Below, piece after piece: positions 57,578-64,000 of a DNA stretch of 64,000 nt. The DNA is from an uncultured Flavobacteriaceae bacterium. Lineage in GTDB: Bacteria; Bacteroidota; Bacteroidia; Flavobacteriales; Flavobacteriaceae. The stretch is from NCBI GenBank assembly GCA_943788695.1, contig CALSRG010000001.1, forward strand, positions 806,001 through 870,000, written 5' to 3'. Position numbers and translations under genes: made by a program. The notes under the pieces are model-generated. The model ran no database searches. It was not told the DNA's origin and saw only the letters and a list, made by a program, of their open reading frames with translations. Numbering within the stretch: position 1 is the stretch's first letter; each line of letters starts with the position of its first letter.

Positions 57578-58277
57578 CGTCAAATTGATATTTGCTGTGA
57601 TTGTCTTTACAACCTTGTTTGTTGGCGCTGGAGTAAGAAACGACTATAGAAATGTCAATAGTATTGAAGCGAATGCAATGGGTGCTATTTCGGGACTGTT
57701 GGACCATGAAATGGTTGATAAATTGTTAATACAAAACCAATCAGATTTAATAAATATGCCGAAAGTTAAGGTAGATTTGAGAGCATTGGAGATAGCCATT
57801 GAGCGTATTCCATTTGTCAAATCTGCTGAAGTATTTCTTTCGATTTCGGGAGAATTGAAAGTTGAATTTGAAGAGCGAAAACCAGTTGCGAGGCTAGTTG
57901 GCGCTGAAACAGGATATGTTGATGCCTCCGGCTTTAAGATGCCACTTTCTGAAAAATTTGCAGTGCGTTTGCCTTTGGCTGACACTACAAATTGTATTGG
58001 AGGTGTTGCAGAAATTGCTGTTTTAGCGGATTATGTGCAACAGGATTCCATTTTGAATAAAATTGTCACTGCCTATGGTTGTGATGACAATGGTGATTTG
58101 ACTTTTCAAACACGTGTTTGGAATCATAAAGTGATTATTGGAAATATTGATAATATGCCTTTTAAGATGAATAAATTTTTGGCATTTTATCAGCGCGCAA
58201 AAGCAAAGAACATGCTGTCAGCATATAAATCTGTTAATCTAACAAGGGGAAACCAAGTTGTCGGCGAAAAAATATAA
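57564..58277 (+). CDS. ftsQ: Cell-division protein FtsQ
   Basis: FtsQ links cytoplasmic and periplasmic division proteins. The 237 residues have one membrane helix at about 6-24 (VKLIFAVIVFTTLFVGAGV) and a periplasmic POTRA-like and beta domain with RIPFVKSAEVFLSISGELKVEFEERKPVARL. Position between murC and ftsA and topology support the call. Confidence 0.9.
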   Translation: MNWDNVKLIFAVIVFTTLFVGAGVRNDYRNVNSIEANAMGAISGLLDHEMVDKLLIQNQSDLINMPKVKVDLRALEIAIERIPFVKSAEVFLSISGELKVEFEERKPVARLVGAETGYVDASGFKMPLSEKFAVRLPLADTTNCIGGVAEIAVLADYVQQDSILNKIVTAYGCDDNGDLTFQTRVWNHKVIIGNIDNMPFKMNKFLAFYQRAKAKNMLSAYKSVNLTRGNQVVGEKI

Positions 58278-58280
58278 ATT

Positions 58281-59597
58281 ATGGAAGAACAAAATTTTGC
58301 GGTAGGCTTAGATATTGGAACAACCAAAATCGTTGCTATGATCGGTCGTAAAAACGACTTCGGAAAATTAGAAATATTAGGAATTGGAAAATCTCAAAGT
58401 CTAGGTGTTCATCGAGGCGTTGTGAACAATATTACTCAGACCATTCAATCCATTCAACAAGCTGTTCAAGATGCGGAATTGGATTCAGGCTTTAAAATTA
58501 GTGAGGTAACCGTAGGTATTGCAGGTCAACACATTCGTAGCCTTCATCACAGTGATTATATCACTCGTGCAAATTCAGAAGCTGTAATTGATGAAACAGA
58601 TTTAGAACTTTTGGAGAATCAAGTTCATAAGCTCGTTATGCTTCCTGGTGAAGAAATTATACATGTATTGCCTCAAGATTATAAAGTTGACGGTCAAGCA
58701 GAAATCAAAGAACCAATTGGAATGTATGGTGGACGTCTTGAAGCCAATTTCCATGTGGTAGTCGGTCAAGTGGCTTCAATACGAAACATTGGACGCTGTG
58801 TTAAAAGTGCAGGCATTGATTTGGATGGTATTACCCTAGAGCCACTAGCTTCAGCTAACGCTGTATTGAGTCAGGAAGAAAAGGAGGCAGGGGTTGCACT
58901 TATTGATATTGGTGGTGGAACCACGGACCTGGCCATATTTAAAGATGGAATTATTCGCCACACTGCTGTAATTCCTTTTGGTGGCAATGTTATTACAGAA
59001 GATATCAAAGAAGGATGCTCTATTATTGAAAAACAGGCTGAATTGCTTAAAATTAAATTTGGTTCGGCTTGGCCTGGAGAAAATAAAGAGAATGAAATAG
59101 TTTCAATACCTGGTCTTCGAGGGCGCGATCCAAAGGAGATTACACTTAAAAACCTTTCAAAAATTATTCACGCTAGGGTTGTTGAAATTATTGAACAGGT
59201 ATATGTCGAAATTAAAAATTATGGACATGAAGAACGTAAGAAAAAATTGATTGCTGGGATTGTACTGACAGGAGGAGGAAGTCAATTAAATCACCTCAAG
59301 CAATTGGTAGAATATATTACTGGTATGGACACTAGAATTGGCTATCCCAATGAGCATCTTGCTGGAGAAAGTGATAGCGAAATCACGAGTCCACTTTATG
59401 CAACAGCCGTTGGTTTAGTTATGGATGGTGTTCGTCGTTCTGAAAAACGTGGTTGGTCTATGACTGAAATACCTCCCGCTGTAGGCGAAACCCAAGGTCA
59501 GGATGAAGAACAGCCTATTGATGAGAAAAAACCACGTCGTTCGTTCCTCGACACCTTGACTGAAAGGGTAAAACATTTTTTGGACAATGCAGAATAA
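58281..59597 (+). CDS. ftsA: Cell-division protein FtsA (actin-like)
   Basis: FtsA tethers FtsZ to the membrane. The 438 residues start with FAVGLDIGTTKIVAMIG, and the phosphate and adenosine sites are seen as ALIDIGGGTTDLAIFKDG and GIVLTGGGSQLNHL. The C-terminal RRSFLDTLTERVKHFLDNAE forms the amphipathic membrane-binding helix. It starts 3 bases after ftsQ. Confidence 0.96.
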   Translation: MEEQNFAVGLDIGTTKIVAMIGRKNDFGKLEILGIGKSQSLGVHRGVVNNITQTIQSIQQAVQDAELDSGFKISEVTVGIAGQHIRSLHHSDYITRANSEAVIDETDLELLENQVHKLVMLPGEEIIHVLPQDYKVDGQAEIKEPIGMYGGRLEANFHVVVGQVASIRNIGRCVKSAGIDLDGITLEPLASANAVLSQEEKEAGVALIDIGGGTTDLAIFKDGIIRHTAVIPFGGNVITEDIKEGCSIIEKQAELLKIKFGSAWPGENKENEIVSIPGLRGRDPKEITLKNLSKIIHARVVEIIEQVYVEIKNYGHEERKKKLIAGIVLTGGGSQLNHLKQLVEYITGMDTRIGYPNEHLAGESDSEITSPLYATAVGLVMDGVRRSEKRGWSMTEIPPAVGETQGQDEEQPIDEKKPRRSFLDTLTERVKHFLDNAE

Positions 59598-59630
59598 ATT
59601 AGATAACAAAGACTTTAAAAACGATATCAA

Positions 59631-61550
59631 ATGGAATTAAATAACGGTTTTAACAATATCACTTTTGATCTCCCTAAAAACCAATCTAACGTTATTAAAG
59701 TTATAGGCGTTGGAGGCGGTGGTAGTAACGCTATTAATCACATGTTTAAGCAGGGCATTATAGGCGTTGATTTTGTCATTTGCAACACAGATTCCCAAGC
59801 GCTCCAAAATAGTGGTGTTACGAATAAAATTCAACTCGGAATGCATTTAACTGAGGGTCTTGGTGCAGGAGCAAACCCTCAAATTGGAGAGGAAGCTGCT
59901 CAGGAAAGTTTGGAAGATATTCGAAATATGCTTCAGACAAATACTAAAATGGTATTTATCACAGCAGGAATGGGTGGTGGGACAGGAACAGGAGCTGCTC
60001 CAGTTATCGCAAAAATGGCCAAAGAATTGGATATCCTGACCGTTGGAATTGTAACCATGCCTTTTGCATTTGAAGGTAAATTGAGAAATCAACAAGCATT
60101 GATTGGTCTGCAAAACATGCGAAACCAAGTTGATTCGTTAATCGTTATAAACAATAATAAGCTACGTGAAGTCTATGGTAACCTTGGATTCAAGGCTGGT
60201 TTTTCAAAGGCCGATGAGGTGCTGTCTACAGCAGCGCGTGGCATCGCCGAAGTCATTACTCATCATTACACTCAAAACATCGATTTACGTGATGCAAAAA
60301 CGGTTCTGAAGGATAGCGGAACAGCCATCATGGGTTCGGCCACAGCTTCTGGCCAAAACAGAGCCCAAAAGGCCATTTGCACAGCTTTAGACTCACCATT
60401 GTTAAATGATAATAAAATATCAGGAGCCACAAATGTATTATTACTCATTGTGTCTGGTTCTCATGAAATTACCATTGATGAAATTGGTGAAATCAATGAA
60501 CATATTCAAAATGAAACTGGGAATATGGCTGAAATCATCATGGGTGTTGGAGAAGATTCAACCTTAGATGAGGCCATAGCTGTTACCATTATTGCTACTG
60601 GATTTGGTGAAAAACAACAACATGAAATAACCAATACAGAGTCTAAAAAGGTAGTGCATGATCTTGAAACTGATCAAAAAGTAGAAGCAAATAACTCTGA
60701 AATTAAATCCATTTATACACCTCCAGTTATGATTTCAGAGCCAGTCGAAAAAGTGGTTCACACGTTAGATGTCAATGATTCGGAGGAAGTGTTTGTAAAG
60801 ACTACAGAAGCTTTGATGAATATTGATGTGGTATACGATATTTTGGAGCAAGACATCCCATTCGAAGACTTTGAAATCAATGACATTGGTGAAGAGGAGT
60901 CAGTACATCAAGAGCCTAATTTTGTTGGACTTTCAGAGGCTGAAGAAGAGATTGCAGAGTCTTTTGAGTACGAGCATCAAACTGCTTTGACCTTTGATTT
61001 GCCGTTGTCTGAAAATACTTCGGCTCAAGGAAGTCCGCATGAAGTAGTGAACTGGAATCTTGAAGAAGAAGATCCTGACGATGTTATGAATATTAATGTT
61101 AATGAATATACTGTAGTAGGCCCCAATCCAAATGGTGAGCTTTGTGAAACACGATATGTAGGTGGATCCGCTTTTATCCAGTTTACCAATTATTTCATGG
61201 ATAAATCAGAAGAGGATGAACAAGAATTACTCATAAAATCACGACAAATGCAAGATGAGCCCAAAGATGAGGTTGAAGAGATTGATCCTATGAATACTCC
61301 AATATCTGCGGCTTTTAATGCGCAAAACGCGCACCGTCGTCAAAAGATAAAAGAATTTAATTATAAATTTAATGCTTCTCGTATCGACGAAATTGAACGT
61401 ACACCAGCCTATAAAAGACAAGGTATGGAGTTAGATCAATCTAAACCGTCTGAAGAGTCAAACGCATCTCGAACCACCATTAGTTTGGATGAAAGTGAAG
61501 ATATTCAATTGAGAACTAATAATTCGTTTTTACACGACAACGTCGATTAA
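59631..61550 (+). CDS. ftsZ: Cell-division GTPase FtsZ
   Basis: FtsZ builds the division ring. The GTPase core covers about 1-330, with the tubulin signature GGGTGTGA (115-122). Unusually long, acidic linker sequence spans about 331-625, and the tail ends NSFLHDNVD, whose sequence differs from the E. coli FtsA-binding peptide. Total length is 639 residues. It is the last gene of the dcw cluster, with a 33-base gap after ftsA. Confidence 0.96.
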   Translation: MELNNGFNNITFDLPKNQSNVIKVIGVGGGGSNAINHMFKQGIIGVDFVICNTDSQALQNSGVTNKIQLGMHLTEGLGAGANPQIGEEAAQESLEDIRNMLQTNTKMVFITAGMGGGTGTGAAPVIAKMAKELDILTVGIVTMPFAFEGKLRNQQALIGLQNMRNQVDSLIVINNNKLREVYGNLGFKAGFSKADEVLSTAARGIAEVITHHYTQNIDLRDAKTVLKDSGTAIMGSATASGQNRAQKAICTALDSPLLNDNKISGATNVLLLIVSGSHEITIDEIGEINEHIQNETGNMAEIIMGVGEDSTLDEAIAVTIIATGFGEKQQHEITNTESKKVVHDLETDQKVEANNSEIKSIYTPPVMISEPVEKVVHTLDVNDSEEVFVKTTEALMNIDVVYDILEQDIPFEDFEINDIGEEESVHQEPNFVGLSEAEEEIAESFEYEHQTALTFDLPLSENTSAQGSPHEVVNWNLEEEDPDDVMNINVNEYTVVGPNPNGELCETRYVGGSAFIQFTNYFMDKSEEDEQELLIKSRQMQDEPKDEVEEIDPMNTPISAAFNAQNAHRRQKIKEFNYKFNASRIDEIERTPAYKRQGMELDQSKPSEESNASRTTISLDESEDIQLRTNNSFLHDNVD

Positions 61551-61575
61551 TTTATAACCATAAATCTATAATCAT

Positions 61576-62025
61576 ATGAGTTTACAAGAGAATGTTATGA
61601 CCGCTATGAAAGCGGCGATGAAAGAAAAAAACACCACAGCGCTGACAGCTTTACGTGCCATCAAATCGGCGATCTTATTACTTCAAACCGAAAGCAGTGA
61701 CAGAGGTGAGGTTACTAAAGAGGAAGAGTTGAAACTATTGCAAAAATTGGTAAAACAAAGGAAAGATAGTGCTGCGATTTATACAGAACAAGGAAGGGCT
61801 GATTTAGCTAACCCTGAATTGGATGAAGTTGAAGTGATTTCTCAGTTTTTGCCCGAAGAAAAATCTACTGAGGAAATTGAGATTGTAGTCAAATCCGTCA
61901 TTGCTAATTTGGGTGCAACTGGCATGCAAGATATGGGGCGTGTGATGGGTGCAGTTTCTGCACAATTGGCAGGTGCAGCTGATGGTAAAACTGTTGCTAC
62001 CATAGTCAAGTCTTGTCTAAGTTAA
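61576..62025 (+). CDS. GatB/YqeY domain protein
   Basis: A 149-residue YqeY-like protein. The family resembles the tRNA-binding tail of the GatB amidotransferase subunit, and function is unproven. Conserved positions include ALTALRAIKSAILL, KLLQKLVKQRKDSAAIY and QFLPEEKSTEEIE, with GRVMGAVSAQL near the C-terminus. It follows ftsZ by 25 bases and may share its transcript. Confidence 0.88.
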   Translation: MSLQENVMTAMKAAMKEKNTTALTALRAIKSAILLLQTESSDRGEVTKEEELKLLQKLVKQRKDSAAIYTEQGRADLANPELDEVEVISQFLPEEKSTEEIEIVVKSVIANLGATGMQDMGRVMGAVSAQLAGAADGKTVATIVKSCLS

Positions 62026-62103
62026 ATTTATCTGACATTTTAAATATTTTTAAGACAATATGCATTAACTTTAAGTCGTTATTTTTCTTAAAGGCTTCAA
62101 ATC

Positions 62104-62538
62104 ATGAAAAAAGCAATCCCTATCCTGTTGTTGTTACTCTGTTATTCGCTTTCTGCTCAGAATTGGTATTCTGACTTTTCAGTAGCTCAACATTTGGCTA
62201 AAGACCAAGACAAGTCTTTGATTATGGTGTTTTCTGGATCCGACTGGTGTGCACCTTGCATCAAATTAGATAAAGACATTTGGCAGTCTCCAGAATTTAT
62301 TAAATATGCTGAAGATAATTTTGTGTTACTCAGGCTCGATTTTCCGCGACGTAAGAAAAACGCACTTCCGTCCGAGCAAGCCGCCAAAAACAAATCTTTG
62401 GCAGAAAAATATAACCCAAACGGCTATTTTCCTTTCGTTGTGGTATTCGATTCAAACGGCAAAAAGGTAGGCGAAACCGGTTACAAAAAATTATCACCAA
62501 CTGCGTATATCGATCACCTCAATGATTTCCTTAGATGA
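62104..62538 (+). CDS. Exported thioredoxin-fold protein
   Basis: A 144-residue secreted protein with a signal peptide (1-19, ending SLSAQ) and a thioredoxin active site WCAPC (48-52). It probably reduces or oxidises a cysteine-bearing partner in the periplasm. It overlaps apbE by 4 bases (ATGA), so they are coupled. The next genes code for an ApbE enzyme, a cysteine-ended lipoprotein and DUF3570, which suggests a shared pathway. Confidence 0.85.
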   Translation: MKKAIPILLLLLCYSLSAQNWYSDFSVAQHLAKDQDKSLIMVFSGSDWCAPCIKLDKDIWQSPEFIKYAEDNFVLLRLDFPRRKKNALPSEQAAKNKSLAEKYNPNGYFPFVVVFDSNGKKVGETGYKKLSPTAYIDHLNDFLR

Positions 62539-63521
62539 GATATGTTAGTTTGTGTGTTGTCTTGATGTTGAGTATTGGTCTGTTGCATGCCCAATCTAGC
62601 TTTAAAAAGGCATTCACGGCAATGGGATGCGGTTTTGAGGTTACTGTGGTTGCGAGTGACCAAGATGTGGCCGATGCTTATTTATCGTCTGCGATTGACA
62701 ATATTCGTCGCATTGAGTTGCTCATTTCTTCTTGGAAAGCTGATTCTCAAACTGGACAAATAAATAGTAGCGCAGGAATAGAACCAGTAGCGGTGGATAT
62801 CGAACTTTATGATTTGATTAAAAGATCCATAGGTCTATCAAAATTAACTAATGGTGCATTTGATATAACTTACGCTTCAATGGATAAGATATGGAAGTTT
62901 GATGGGACAGTGACTCAGTTTCCAGAGAATCAAATGATCTCCGAATCTGTCAGTAGGGTGGGTTTTCAAAAGATTGAAACAAACGACAGCAAACATAGCG
63001 TATTTCTTCCTGAAAAGGGCATGAAGATTGGTTTTGGAGCTATTGGTAAAGGATATGCTGCTGACCATACCATGAAATTACTTCAATCCCAAGGCGTATC
63101 GGCGGGCATTATTAATGCTTCTGGCGACTTGAGGACTTGGGGAACACAACCAGATGGAAAACCATGGCGTATTGGAATCAAGAATCCCTTGAACAATAAT
63201 AAAATATTTACGATGATTTCACTCAAAGATCAGGCTTTGGTCACATCGGGGAATTATGAAAAATACATTCTTATAGATGGGAAGAGATATAGCCATATCA
63301 TAGATCCTAGAACTGGAGTCCCTTCCTCAGGATTGACTAGTGTCACAATTATTGCGTCAAGTGCTGAGTTAGCGGACGCATTAGCGACCTCAGTTTTTGT
63401 AATGGGAAAAGATGTTGGTCTGGATTTTGTGAATCAAATTAAAGGCGTTGAATGTATTCTAGTTGAAGACGATGGCAGTGTGTCGTATTCAGATCATGTT
63501 AATGCTAATCAAATTAATTAA
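62535..63521 (+). CDS. apbE: ApbE-family FAD:protein FMN transferase
   Basis: ApbE attaches FMN to a Thr or Ser of a target protein, using FAD and Mg2+, in the periplasm. The 328 residues have a signal peptide (1-20), AMGCGFEVTVVAS for the substrate region, and the FAD-binding segments FGAIGKGYAADH and IINASGDLRTWG. HIIDPRTGVPSSGL and AELADALATSVFVMG follow. Targets are not obvious in this window. It lies between the thioredoxin-like gene and DUF4266. Confidence 0.93.
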   Translation: MRYVSLCVVLMLSIGLLHAQSSFKKAFTAMGCGFEVTVVASDQDVADAYLSSAIDNIRRIELLISSWKADSQTGQINSSAGIEPVAVDIELYDLIKRSIGLSKLTNGAFDITYASMDKIWKFDGTVTQFPENQMISESVSRVGFQKIETNDSKHSVFLPEKGMKIGFGAIGKGYAADHTMKLLQSQGVSAGIINASGDLRTWGTQPDGKPWRIGIKNPLNNNKIFTMISLKDQALVTSGNYEKYILIDGKRYSHIIDPRTGVPSSGLTSVTIIASSAELADALATSVFVMGKDVGLDFVNQIKGVECILVEDDGSVSYSDHVNANQIN

Positions 63522-63533
63522 ACTTATTAGATT

Positions 63534-63740
63534 ATGAAATCAATATTATTTTTATCTCTCCTATTTGTTTTCACTTCATGTAAAGTTGTTAAGCCATACG
63601 ACATGGTTAATATTAACGACCCAGACATGCTTTTAGCAAATAAAAAATGCGAGCGATTCGAGACTAATTTCCAGATCTATCGCGAGGGTGCTTCAGGTGC
63701 TAATGGCGGAAAATCGGGCGGTGGTTGTGGCTGTAATTAA
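63534..63740 (+). CDS. DUF4266 small lipoprotein with GGGCGCN tail
   Basis: A 68-residue lipoprotein with lipobox FTSC and lipidated C16. It has a conserved middle (YDMVNINDPDMLLANKKCERFE) and a glycine-rich C-terminus ending GGGCGCN, with two cysteines that could bind a metal or form a disulfide. The family is usually next to apbE and DUF3570 genes. Function is unknown. It begins 12 bases after apbE. Confidence 0.85.
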   Translation: MKSILFLSLLFVFTSCKVVKPYDMVNINDPDMLLANKKCERFETNFQIYREGASGANGGKSGGGCGCN

Positions 63741-63750
63741 TAAAAAAAAT

Positions 63751-64000
63751 ATGTTCCCAATGACTAATGATAAATTTACGAATAGAATTTGGTTGACTGT
63801 TTCCCTTCTTACTGTTGGGTTGGGTTTTGGTCAGACTGAAAATAATGAATACAAAAAGCGTGTTCTTGAAACAGCAGAGATTGACTATGTGATGAGTTAC
63901 TATACTCAAGATGGCTCTCATGCCTCAGTGACAGGTGGAATAGGGACTGAGAAACTTGAAGATATTACTCCAACGTTTATCATAGCACTACCTCTAAATT
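63751..64000 (+). CDS. DUF3570 outer-membrane-like protein, 5' part only
   Basis: An open frame from ATG 63751 (or ATG 63760) runs off the window after 83 codons. It has a signal peptide (residues about 15-29 ending FGQ) and ETAEIDYVMSYYTQDGSHASVTGG, like the N-terminal strands of DUF3570 beta-barrel proteins. It starts 10 bases after the DUF4266 gene. The call rests on those residues and on the gene order. Confidence 0.7.
   Translation, partial: MFPMTNDKFTNRIWLTVSLLTVGLGFGQTENNEYKKRVLETAEIDYVMSYYTQDGSHASVTGGIGTEKLEDITPTFIIALPLN

Overview
The window is AT-rich chromosomal DNA from a member of the Bacteroidota, most likely Flavobacteriia/Flavobacteriales. The evidence is: a SusC/SusD outer-membrane pair; lipoproteins with Bacteroidota-style lipoboxes; promoters of the TTG / TAnnTTTG type (perfect -7 boxes at 15958-15965 and 19511-19518); hardly any Shine-Dalgarno sequences; zinc-independent S14 and L36; and the gene order rplQ-carA-eno-gltA-amidinotransferase. 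I see no tRNA, rRNA, CRISPR array, insertion sequence, phage gene or integration site. This is mostly a core-genome segment, and few features look truly new.

Layout. 1-7.5 kb: a TPR lipoprotein-like or periplasmic protein coupled to the murein-recycling ligase Mpl, then DUF1569, RadC, a degenerate-looking polysaccharide-deacetylase-like protein, a HAD nucleotidase, RarA and the 2'-O rRNA methyltransferase RlmB. 7.5-14 kb (minus strand): a SusC-SusD2-lipoprotein-lipoprotein nutrient-uptake operon. 14.2-15.8 kb: an Omp85/BamA-like protein. 16-33.1 kb (plus): one long str/S10/spc/alpha run (rpsL-rpsG-fusA-rpsJ, then rplC to rplQ, including the small rpmD and rpmJ), broken after rpsJ by a terminator, a new promoter and a structured leader. 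33.2-41.2 kb: carA, eno, gltA, a DDAH-like hydrolase, a SprT-like protease, mannose-1-phosphate guanylyltransferase and a DUF389 membrane protein. 41.2-45.9 kb: mlaF/mlaE, a PafA-like alkaline phosphatase (frameshifted), engB and an alpha/beta hydrolase. 46.2-61.6 kb: a complete dcw division and cell-wall cluster, mraZ to ftsZ without murF. 61.6-64 kb: a YqeY-like protein, then a thioredoxin-ApbE-DUF4266-DUF3570 module cut by the right edge.

How the genes work together. The ribosomal block supplies translation, transcription (rpoA) and secretion (secY). The dcw cluster makes UDP-MurNAc-peptide (MurC, D, E), lipid I and II (MraY, MurG), polymerises and cross-links septal peptidoglycan (FtsW, FtsI) and builds the Z ring (FtsZ, FtsA, FtsQ, FtsL). 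Mpl at the left end feeds recycled murein tripeptide into the same pathway. The SusCD operon, Omp85-like protein, MlaEF and lipoproteins belong to the outer envelope.

Points for a second look: three 10-bp-spaced MraZ boxes over the dcw promoter; the rplC leader with an attenuator-like hairpin and a 19-codon basic leader ORF; a nested hairpin before rpsD; promoters that appear to give leaderless mRNAs; the ApbE/DUF4266/DUF3570 module; and nine single-base insertions that break pafA, ftsI and murE. Eight of these lie within 2 kb and look like sequence error rather than gene decay.
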